From the NCBI GenBank assembly GCA_963969365.1, contig OZ017749.1, positions 2,852,001-2,916,000 on the forward strand: a stretch of DNA of 64,000 nt, in the 5' to 3' direction. Below are positions 11,378-23,300 of this stretch, in pieces. Within the stretch, counting starts at the first letter, position 1; each line of letters starts with the position of its first letter. The position numbers were made by a program, and so were the translations under genes. Source of the stretch: Asterochloris sp. CNOR1 (lineage: Eukaryota > Chlorophyta > Trebouxiophyceae > Trebouxiales > Trebouxiaceae). The notes under the pieces are model-generated. The model did not search any database. It was given only the letters and a program-made list of their open reading frames with translations, and was not told the DNA's origin.

Positions 11378-14300
11378 TCAGAGGATGGCTTGCAACAAAT
11401 TTTCAACAGCCTCAGCATCAAGCCTCTCCTTGGCAGGTGCTTGCTGCCCTGTCACATCCTGGGCTGCATCACCCCCATTAGCCTCATCGCAAGCCAGGTG
11501 CTGATCTGCCAACGCCTGCCTACCTTCCTGGTGCTGCATGACAGCCTCCTGCATGAAGTTAGGGCTGTTGACGGAATAGTTGACTCTAAGAATGGCCTTG
11601 TCTGGCACCAGCAGAAAAGCATGAATGCCGCTGGCCAAAGCACGGAATGCCTCAGCAGGCAAAGGGACTGGCATACCTCAATGGTGCCAGACATCAGCAC
11701 ACGGTAGACATGAACAATTTTAGTCTGCCCCATCCTGTGTGCTCTGCCCACAGCCTGCTGCAGGATTGCTGGGTCCATGGCAGGCTCCAGCAGGAAGACA
11801 TGGTTGGCTGCAATGCAGAGACTGGGAATCGACAGTGCAGACCTGTCAAAGCAACAAGCAGGCACTCAGCTCAAACTTCAACTCTGCAGAGAGCTGCCAC
11901 AGCAAAAGGGCAGACACTGCGCCTCAATCCGGCTATGTAGACGCATGCTCACCGCGGATAAGCGTGAGCCCAGCAGCTCCCTTGCGCAGGGACAGCAAGA
12001 AGACTTTGCAGCCGTCATTCTTCTCAAATTTGGTAAGCACTGCTTTTGACTGCAGATGGCAAGGGAATTGTCAGAGGTGCTGCAGCAGCAGCAAGAGACC
12101 CTCCCCACCAGGCTAATCATGGCACAGAGGATGGCAACGCGGAGCTCAAGCATGTAGTACGCCTTGGAGCGCAAAGCTGGAATCAGTGCCGCTTTTTGTC
12201 TTGCACCTAATCGTGCAACATCAAGACCAGATCCACACCAGTAAAGCTAATGCCAAATACAAAGACCGCTGTGTGGTGCTCAGCATCTAGGAGGCAAGTT
12301 TGACAACACCAGACAATGACCCAGCGTATGTCATACCTTCTGCCTTGTGCTCAGCTGAGCAGCGTCAAAACCATTGATGCGCAGTGCCCTGGCAACCAGT
12401 TCAAGGGCGTCTGGAAATTGTGAGAAGACCAGCGACTTCTCGTCAGGAGCGCTCTCACGCAGCTTGATGAGGCGCCGCAGCAGTGATGTAATTTTGGTCA
12501 TCCACTGCCCAACAACTGGGACCTGCAGTTCAGGCACAGGCATGGAACAGGCAGTGTGCCGAGCAGCACCTGCTGGCCTTGGTTGTACAGCACCCTTCTG
12601 TGCAGTGCCTTGCATCGGCTGCCGTGCTACAGTGAACAGCCATTGTTTGGCAAAATTGTGCTGTGCTGGGAGGGTTTAGGGGCACAACCGGCCGCCAGCA
12701 CAAAGGGCAAGAGTCCGGTGACAGAAAGCCAGGCTCACCCGGGTGTACTCAGGCTCATCTAGGCACAGGCTCTGGCCATTGGCCACACGCTTGATGCTGC
12801 TCTTGGAAATCTTCCTGCGGCAGGTGGGGCAGAACAAAGGCCCGCCCCCTTGCACCAGGGTCGTCACACAGTTGTCACAAAAGAAGTGCCCGCATTTGAA
12901 CATCTGCAGACCAGGAATACTAGCTTAAATGGGGGAATGGCCCAACAATTGGCGCTCCCCCGGTCTGCAGCAGATGGGATGCTGGCTTGAAACTGACCAG
13001 GACCATGCTGCAGCAACAGCTGCTGACTCTAATTTGTGACGCACACTGCCACACCAAGGGGCAGCACTAGACTCACCTGCAAGATGTCACCTAAGGGCGA
13101 CAGGCAGATGCCGCAGGTGCCTGTGTCAGGCCTCTGGGACTCTGTGTCCTCTTGCAGTGGGGCCTCGCCGCCCGTCAGGTCAATCTGAGCAGGGCCATTC
13201 TGGTGCAAGGACGCAGGGCCGCTCTGTTGTAGGGACGCCGCAGTGGCCTGGCCGAGTTGTGCCTCTTCCCTGCTGCTGGCCTGCAGCTGCTGACACTGCC
13301 TACTGCGAGGCCACGCCCCCAGCACGGCGGAGATGCCGGTGTGAGCCCGAACGCCACAGGGCGGCGGCTGCGGCAGCTGCCGCTGAAGTTTCGGCCCTGC
13401 CCCTGCTGCGGGCAGACCTTCGGCCTGGGTACTGCTGCCAGCAGCAGCAGCACGGCCTCCATCAGCAGCCAGGGCAGGCTCAGGTCTCGCAGAGCTGCCA
13501 ACCTCAGCTTCAGCTGAGGCGGCAGCTGCGGGAGCAGGCCGCCTGCCAGCCTCCCCCAAGCTGACCAGTCCCATCTGGTTCTGCTGGAAGCGCTTCTCTG
13601 AGCGCAGCTGCAGGCACTGCTCCTGCAAACGGTCAGCCCCCGAGCGCAGAGCCGCCGGTGTCTTCTTTGCAATCGCTGCATCAGGGCCTGGCATGCCTTC
13701 AGAGGACTCTGCAGCGGCCTGGACCTCATCCTCAATCTCTTGCTGCACGAGCATAACAAGAAGTGAGTCTGCCCAGGACAACCGGCCCAGCATGGGGGTT
13801 CCGCATGAACCATGTGCTCAACTTCTTGCTGGAGGGCATAAGTGAGGGGCCAAGCATGTGTGGCTGCGCATAGCAGGTGGAGGTGTGCAGGCTGGCAATA
13901 GGTGGCATTCAAGCGTACTCCTTTCTGGAACAAACAAGCGCAGGCAGGCCTCGCCAGCAGCCAGCCTCTGCATAGCTTCACTGAATAGTGAAAGCACATA
14001 TGCCACATGACTCAATGCATGCAAGTACACATCAAGTTATTGGCAAGCAGGGCACCAGCTCACGCTTGTACGGCTTGCAAGGCGGCTTGCTCATGCCACA
14101 ACAGGCGCATGCAGGCAGGCTGGTGTCCAAACTATAGACAACCGACGTGCCAGGAGTGTGGCAAGCAGCGCACCAGCTCATGCTTGCGCAGCTCCATCTT
14201 GACCTCTGCCTTGTGCAGCTCCTTCAGGCCACGCGCAAACTCGATCTTGGCACGCGTGCAAAGCAGCTCCGCCAGGGCAGCCTCGGGATTGCAGGCTGCC

Positions 14301-17300
14301 AGGCGCCTGGGATCTGCCAGGCCCTCAGCCTGCTGCTGCATCTTCTGCAGTTGCTTCTCTAGTGCATTCCTGGCAGTCCTCACAGCCCTCTGCAGAGCAC
14401 CCTAGGCAATGTAAGCACTGCGCCTTTCTGCGTCCGAGCATGCACCTGCAGAGGAGTGTTTTGGCAGTTGCTTGTCCACAGCACTACCTGACACCCAGCT
14501 GGAAAGCAACACAGCATTTGAGCAGCTCTGTCCCCCTCGCTGTTGCATCTTGTGCATAAAATTGCTGACAGACCTGACTGCCCTCTGCAGAGCAGGGGGC
14601 TCACAGCTTTGAGAGCAGGGTTGCAGGTCATTCTGTGTACAGCTGGGCAGCTGGTAAGCAACCCATCCCTGGAAAGAATTCATTCGAACAGCCATTGTCG
14701 CAGTGAGGCAGGCCCTGGTAGAAATGTGGAGGTCACCCCACCAATGGATCCTCTGCTGCTCTGTCGTGGTCAAAGCATCTGTCCCTGCCAGGCAGTGGCT
14801 GCCGTGCTGCTGAGGCGGGCTGATCACCAAACCCACCAGTGCATCATCACCAGACCCTGCAGCTCTTAGCTGGGCTGCAGCCTGCTCCACTTCTGCCCTG
14901 CTGTGCGCAAGGCCCGCCTTGGCAGGTAGGAGGCCCCAGGCATTGTGCTGCAGGAATGCAGCTTCCTGGCCCATGGAAGCTGTTGGCCTGGAGGCACCTG
15001 CAGGGTAGGACACACTGATCAGTCTACACTCCAGCTGCCTGTTTCCATGAGCAGCAAGTGGCTGCAGGAACCGCGACAGCTGTCCTGCACTGCAATACCC
15101 CTGAGCATCACACTCAGGCATCCAGGCCGACCAGCACCCCACAGCTTAGGCAGCACATGCAGGCTCTGAGGCTGCTCGACAACATGAGCATGGCAGCGAC
15201 AGGCATGGCTGCACTGCCCAGGGGTCCAGCGTGTCTACAGCTGTGCGTGACCTGCATGGGCTGGCTGACATGTCAGCGCTGCATGCCCTACAGAGCTCAC
15301 CTCGGAGGGTCTGCAGGGCAGCGTCCAGCCTGCCCAGCACAGTCCGCATTGCCGGCACTGCAACCACCCCCTCCAGGCCTGTCCGCAGCGTCACCAGTGG
15401 CTGCTCAATCTGCTTCATTGCCTCTTCCACGATGGTGCCCAGCAGCACCTGCAGACAGCACAGGCGGCGCAGCTTTAGCTGACTGCATCACGCACATATG
15501 GAAAGGGCAGCGCATTTCTCGCTAGTGGTGCCCAGCAGCACCTGCAGACAGGACTGCTCATTGCAGCTGACACAGTTATGCCAAATTCACCCTGAAGGCA
15601 GTGAGGGCCTTCCTGTAGACGTGTGCAGAGCAGCACCTGCAGCCGGCACGAGGCATTTCATCTCAAACAACTACATCAAGCCTGCCATTTGCGTGGATAG
15701 CAGCTTCATGGTGTCCTGCAGCATCTGCAGAGTAACTGTGGCAACGCAGCTGACTTGAGTGCATCAGGCAGAAGTCAAAGTGGTCGAGGACAGGCATGGC
15801 GGGGCAACAAAATTGAGACGCAGCCTGCCACAGACCCCACCCCCCTCCTGCCGGCAGCATTCTGATCGGGTGCATGAGGTGCCTCGCAGAGCCAGGCGGC
15901 TTGCACAGGAGGAAGCAGAGCTGGCAGCGCAGCGGCATTGCAAGTGCCTTAGTGGTGGTGGAGGCTGCAAGGGACATGCAGGTCTCAACCGTACCATTCT
16001 GGTGCATGACGGCGTGCCGCAGAGACAGGCAGCTCATGCAGGGATCAGTGACTGATCGATATTGCAGAGTGCATGATTGGCCACCTGATGGGTGGTGTTG
16101 GTGCCCTGCAGGTAGGTCTGCTCCCGGCAGCCGCGTTCTGCCTCCTGAGACCGCTTAAAGGTGGCTCGAGTCTCTTCCAGCCACCCCTCTGCTGAGGGGC
16201 CTGCCTTTTTGTCCCATCCATTGCTGCAGTGGACAGGCTGGCTTGTGGCAAGGTGCTCAGTTCAGACTGGTGGCAGCTTGGCATTGTAAGTCGAATTTGA
16301 ATTTGAGCCTTGGACAAGCAGCGCTCTCAGCAGCTGGCCTCCAAAGATACAAGCAGGCCCCCACAAAGGCAGTCAAGCTGTCACGCACATTCCCTCATGC
16401 CCCTCCCACCTGACACAGCATCTCAGTCTGCCTGAAGCAGCGCAGCAGGCGTCGTGCATCAGCCACGCTGCGGTTACCCCCCCCCCCCCCCCCCCCCACC
16501 CTCCCCCCCACTCAGCAGCCTGGGACCCTGGCACAGCACATCTCCCTCCGCAACTGCCACCTTTGCAAGCTGCGGCTCAGCTAGAACGCCCGCAGCGCTT
16601 GGGCATGCACACCTCCCAGCAGCCTATTCTCACCTTGCAGCCTGGGCGTTCTACAGCAGCCGACGCGCGACTGGCAGCCCGGGCTCCTGGCACAACACTT
16701 GTCCCTCTGCAACACCCACCTTTGCCTGCAGCCCCCAAATCACACCACCGCAGCAGCAGTGCATGCTCACCTGGCAGCCTGGGCTCCCCGGCGCAAAACT
16801 TCTCCCTTTGCGAGAGCCACGCGCGCCTGCAGCCCCTCCAGCCTCACTTGATCCCGCTGGGCAGCCTCGTCAGCTGTCTCCCGCACATCGGCCAGCTTGC
16901 GGCCTTTGAGGCGGGCCAGGACCTCAGCCTCCCCTGTGTTGCCCAGCAGCTCGTGCAGCTGCCCCAGAAGGTGGACCGTCCGGACCTGCAGGCCGCTCAA
17001 AGGGCTATGTCAACGGCACACAGCTAAGTTGCTCTGCACTGCCAATACATGCCGGCATATGGCTGTGGGCCTGAGCCTTCTCTGGCTCACACCAGCAAGC
17101 CTCAATGTGCGCTGCCTTGGCAAGCTTGGACACGAGCCACCAGTGAGGTTGATGCTGTTCAATGCCCTGACCCTAAGCCCACTCCAACCAATGTCTGCCC
17201 CCCCACCCCAAGTTTGGCTAGGTGCTTCGCGCAGACTGGGCAGCATGGAGCCCGACAAACAGGCAGGTAAACTGACCTGCACCAGGCGCCATGCCCGGAT

Positions 17301-20300
17301 GCTGGCTGAGGCTGCTATAATATCTGAGTCACCCCCAACATCCTCAGCCACCGCTCCAATGCCCTCCTCGCCAATGGCGCGGGCCTTGTTCAGCAGATCC
17401 AGTGCCTCCTCCCGCATCTGGGCGCTGGAGGCTGGAGGCGCCCGCTTGCGCTTCTTGCCTGACCCTGACGGACCAGCCTCACCAGCACCTGCAAGACAGC
17501 ATCATGCATGTGGGTGCTAGAGGCAGAGGCAACACCCTTGTGCTGCACATACACGAGGAGGCGGCACCGTTGGCAGCACTTGTACGGCCGAAAACTTTCT
17601 GAAGCCTGGTGGCCACACTGGAGGCTGGGAGCCCGCCTGCAACTCAAGCCTGACCTTGTGGGACATCACTGAGGCATGCTATCTCTGGTGATGGTGACGC
17701 TTGGTGGCAGAGTGCAGCAATTTGGCATCGGGCCGAGGCTCAGGGGCTGACAGCTGCACTGCAGCACCACATCCATGCATTCTGGCAACAGTGCCTGCCG
17801 TTGTCCAGGTGCAGAGCCACCGGCACGTCAACCCTACACCAACCTACACCAGGACGCCCATGCTACATTGGCAACAGGCATACATTGGCAGGCAGCGGCG
17901 GACGTTTGGGGGATGGCAGCCCTGAGGAGCAGTCTCCTATTGAGCTGGCCTGGTCAGCAGAGGGCGCACCTTCCCGTCTCAGCACACATGAGGCCTTGTG
18001 GTCAAACAGGGCAGCATGTAGCAGGGACGTTTCAGCAAACCTGTGACCTCCTGTTCAGGCAGCTCCTGCTTCCCCTGCTTCTTCTTCCCCTTGGCAGTGC
18101 TCAGGCGTCGCCAGTTGTCAATGGCGGACCCGCAGCGCTGATCTGGCTGCTCCCCCCCCTCTTCTGGTGGTGCATGCTCCTTTCCAGAGCTGCTGACCTG
18201 GTGCTGCGCCTGCTTCAGGCGCTTGCTGCGTGCTTGGGGGGTCTCTGACTCCAAAACATCGGCCAGCAGGTGCCCTGCCAGGGCATTCAGGTGGGCGCAG
18301 AGCGCTCGCTCAGCAGCCTGCACTTCAGCATGTGACTTTAGTTGCGCTGAGGCTGCCTGTTGGCCAGCAGGCGCCCTGCCAGAGCATTCATGTGAGCTTT
18401 TAGCAGTTTCTTGGCAGCCTGCAGAACGCAGGGTGATGTTTGGTATGCAGCTGAGGATGGCATGCATGTCAGCACACGGGTGCCCTGCTGGCACATTAGG
18501 TGGTCACGCTGCGCATGCTTGCCAGAAAGGCTACTTACAGCATCGTATCTTTTGCACAAGCATGCCCAACCAGCAACAGAGCACACTGCAGCAGTGGCAT
18601 GGCGAGCTGCTGCCTGAGCTGCCTGGGGCTCACATGGTGTGTTGCATTGAGGAGCACTGGTACGTTACACATGAAGTGGCACACAAGCAGAACCTTGGCT
18701 GCCGACCTGCAGCTTTAGCTGTGTGCTGTCCAGCATGCGCCCCATGATCTCTGACAAGCTCAGCACGCCTCCCTGCACACAAAGGATTGCTGTGACAGAG
18801 CAGCAATCAACTTTGCAGCGCTGGACTCAGCAGTGAGGACAGAGCAGCACGCAGCCCCACTGAATGGCAAGTCAAGCGCGCCCATGCTGCCTGTGTCAGT
18901 GTCACAGGTCTGCAGCTTGACACGGCAAGTGCACCTGATTTGTGGGCAAGTTGACATCAGATGACAGGAGCTGCCAGGACAGTCCTCAGAAAGCAAGTCA
19001 CAGCCAGGGTGGCTGTCACTGGTGATGCCAGCAGCTTGGGGACGTGGCAGCAGGAAGTGCGTGTGTAAGTCCACTGCAGCTCAGACTGCAGCTCCCTCCA
19101 GGAGGCTGTGATCTAAGGCTGTGGTCCATGGCACACATGCAAATCAAAACAGCAGCACAATGGCAGAAGGCTGCACTCAGTCAGCAGCAGCATACTGACT
19201 TCCTTCCTGTCTCAGATGCCGGGCTGTCTGATGCAAGTGCAGGCGCAAAGCTCTGCGATGTGGCCTGCACCAGCATCTGACCTCAACTTGCAGCTCAGAC
19301 TGCAGTTCCTTCCAGAAGGCGGTGATCTGGGGGTGTGTGCAGGCAAGGCGCAGCTGCTGCAGCTGATTGGCCACCAGGCTGCCCAACTTCTCCTGCTTCT
19401 TGGCAGCACGCTGGCGCTGGCCTGCGGGCATTGAGTGCAGGGGTGAGCAGAGTGTGCAGTGCTCAGCAGGCACGCTGTGCATGCCATGCTGGCCCCCATC
19501 TGCAGACAGAGAGTGCAGGGGGAGCACAGGGGCTGAGCTGACCTGCTGGTCACGACAGGATGGCCCTCCAGGCTGTGGGGCAGCCAGCACTAGCTGGGCA
19601 TGCTGTGCACTCATGACACACTACAGGCTAGCTTTCTTCACAGGATAGGGGTGCTGGCCCACAGACAGAGGGTGCGCAGATGTGTCCCCCAGCAGGTGCT
19701 TGCCGCAGGATGGAGCGGGTCTGCAGATGTCTATCAACAGGCGTCCACTGACAGGAATCCATGTTGGGACCCTGCTGACACAGGCAGGCTGCAGGCCTGT
19801 GCTGCTGTGAGCAGGCAGGCCATACAGAGGCTGCCAGCTGCGTGGCCGTGCTTGGCAGCTCTTTCTTAGTGGCAGACAGCTTTGCACTGGGTGCTTCAAC
19901 GGCTGGGAGCTTCAGCTGCCTCTAGAGGGCTGCAGCCACGCAAGAGCGCGCTGGAGCCAAGGGCTTGCACCAAAGGCAAGCAATAAGCAAAAGACACCTG
20001 GCTTGAGAGTGACGTCGTCCTCGCCAGAATGCAGGGCCGACATATGGGCGCTGCGGGCGTCCCTGACCTGGTCCACGATGCGCTGGTACACGTGGCGCTC
20101 CCCAGGGTTGAAGTGCAGGGGGACCACCTGCAGGTGCAGGGGCTTCAATCATTTGCGCCAAGCTTTGCCGGGTGCAACCTGCCCGCCTAGCACAGCAACA
20201 GACTGGTGATCGGCCCCAGGATAAGGTGTGGGGGGAGCACTAATGGTGGAGAACAGGATCTCTCCGGCATACTATGTCCACCCCGCCTCAGGGTCCAGCA

Positions 20301-23300
20301 GGTGTACGCTGTGCATCTGAGACCTGGAACCAATGTGCCGGGGGGAAGCTGGCGGGGCCAGGGAGGGGGTCGGGGGGTTATCTGCAGGGGCCCACAACAA
20401 CCTCAAGTACTCCTTGTCCAGCGCATTGAGTGAGGCATCTTCTCAAAAGAATTGAAAAGGAAAAGCATGTGTCACCCCTACTCCTGAATAAGACACAGGT
20501 AATCCCACAGCTCAGCCAGTCCAAACCAGCACCCCGCAACGCCCTCTGCCCTGCACTGGACAGCCCACTGCACCACCCTCCTTCACGTCAGCAGCAGGAA
20601 GGTTGGGCAGCCCCCACACCTGGATGTTGCGGTCTGGCAGTGCCAATCCCAGGGAAGCAGCAGACCTCCCGTCGTGGCGCCACATGATGGGCTTCAGCAC
20701 TGCCTCCAGCTGCTCCCTGGAGCCTGGTGCCCCTGTGACAAGGGTAGCAACCATCGTGCTGGACCTGACATGGCGACTGCCCAGGGTCTGCTGTCGACCT
20801 CCATGCCTGTTGAAGATTGCACACCTCATGCAAAACTGGCCTCTGGGTGTGCCTCGTAAATAGTTGGAGTGCATTGAAGATTGAGATGTACTGTTGAGCA
20901 ATGCCATCTTTTGCTGCACATCTGACAGAAGCGCTTTTGACAGGCAGACCCCGCAGCTGAGGAGGCGCTGCTGTCTGGCTCACCCGAGAGGTAAGGGGTG
21001 GACACACAGTGTGACCATGCCCGGCCATCGCTGAAGGGGTCGTGGTGCAGCACCTGCAGCAGCCCCTGCAGGTCCTGCAGACCCCGGGGCCCCATGGGCG
21101 TCCCTGCAGGGCAGCCAGGCTGGTGAGGGCCCGCCGGGGCAGCAGGCAGCCCTGCAGAAGCGCCCTGACTGTTTGTGCACCCTTCCTTTGGAGCGCTGGC
21201 GCCGGCAGACATGCTCAGCACACCAGCGGCATGGCCTGATGAGTGTGGAGGCCAGACCAAATGGCAGCAGCCAAGCCACAACAAGAGATTTGAACACGCT
21301 TCAGCAGTGAGCTGCAGGGCCCAGCAGACTGTCAGTCAAGACCACATCAAGTCTGGTCCAGTCAGGGCAGCGGATGCACAGCACACCTGTGACTGCCCAG
21401 CGATGCGTCCCCCACAGCCGCCCGGCCATGGCAGCAACGCCTGACAGACCTGAAGACACCTTCTGGGCCTCATCAAACACAATCCTCCACCACCTAAGCA
21501 ACAGCAGCTAAGTTGTAGATGTGCACGGGAGGAATAAGTCCTCAGATGCTGTGCAGTGTAGTGCAGGCGCAGTTCATTTGAAGGAACAGGCATGGAACCC
21601 CAGCCTCAGCATGCTGCAGGGCAGCAACAATTTGGGCCGACCTGGGTGTCAGCAGAGGGCTCTCAGCAGTCTTGTACTTCTTGGCATGCCGCAGCTGCCT
21701 CTCCACAAACAGTCCTGGCGAGTGGTAGACCTGCACGAGAGAGCACAACAAATGACATTGTCATGCCCAGAAGCACATTCTGCGTTACCACTCTGACCTC
21801 AGAGCACTTCATCCTCCTGATTCATGGCCACAAGCACCCTGGAGGCTGACTGCAAAGCCACAATGCTCCTGGAGGCGTCCGAGTGCGTCCAAGAGAGCAG
21901 CTTTGATGCTCCTGGCAGCATGACCACACCCATGCCCAGGCCATGAACCCCGTGCGTTCCCAGAACAGGCCACCACAGCAGCTTTGGATGCTCACCCATG
22001 CCGCAACCAACAGGCTGCCCCAGATGCACTGTTGGCCCCTGATGCAGGCTCAGCAGCTGGGGAGATGGGGTCAGGAGGCTACCCGGCTGAGAGGGCACTT
22101 TGCAGGCAGGCTCATGGCGTGGCGCTCACCTCCTGCTGCAGCACGGTGTAGCTGGTGAGGACCACGTCTGCGCCCTGCAGCTTGGCCAGGGCCTCCCGCG
22201 CCTCAGCCTCAGCATCAAATGTGGCCTCCACGCTGCCGTCAGCCACCTTCTGCAGCTGCTCCCAGTTGTTGATGACCTGGGTGAACTGCACCCAGGAGGA
22301 ATGCACAGGCTCACATGTGGGTGGCAGCATTGAGTCTTCTCAGGGAGTGGTCAAGAGGACAATGACAAGCAGGGCTTCAAACTCCAGCAGGACCACAGCA
22401 TGTACAGCAGCTTACACGCAAATCTAGCTGCACAAAGGGCAAGGGGACTGAGGAGGGTCAGGTCGCTAAAGCTGGACTGCCAGCACCCCAGACTGATGGG
22501 GAGCGAAAGTGCGGAGGCCCCATCGCAGGTGCTAACACAGCCCCAACCCACAGTGCTACTCGCATCAAGCTTGCGCTTCTTGCCACGCCCCCTCTTTGCC
22601 TTGCTGTCCTGCACCTCCTCCTCATGGCGCTCGTGGCGATAGTGGCGCAGCCCCTCATACACCACCACCTTCAGCTCGGCATGCTTCTCCCCAACCTGCA
22701 AGTGGGGTGCCACTTGGTGAGCATGCTTCTCCCAAAGCTGCAAGTGGGGTGCCACCTGGTGAGCATACCCCCACCTGTACATCCCCAACCTGCAGGACAG
22801 GACGCGACGGGCGCCGCAGTGCCTTCACATTAGGACTGCAACTAGACAGGGCGCCTTCCGACGCCAGACAACTCAAGCACAATTCCGTCTCCCGCCGGCA
22901 GCCAGGTCCACATGTGCGTCTGTCCCGTGCAGACTCACCTCGTATGCCCACTGCGGGATCAGCTCCTCAGGGCAGACCACCAGGTTAGCCATCCTGGGCG
23001 GCTCCCGGGTCTCCGGGTCCTGCGATGGCGCTGCGACTGCAGGAGCACCCTGAGCAGCCTCTGCTGCCTCAGAGCTGCCAGCGTCTGCTTGCTGGCCACA
23101 GGGGGGAGAGGGTGCCGCTGCAGGGTGACCATGCCCAGGGCCCTGAGGGGTGCCAGGTTGTCCAGGGGGGCCCTCCTGTAGTCCCTTGGGGGTGGCAGCC
23201 TCTGCCCTGGGAGCTTGGCTGACGGGGCAGGGCCGGCGCAGCATGAGGGCGCACACCTCCAGCGTCTTGCCGATGCCCATCTCGTCGCAGAGGGCGCCAA

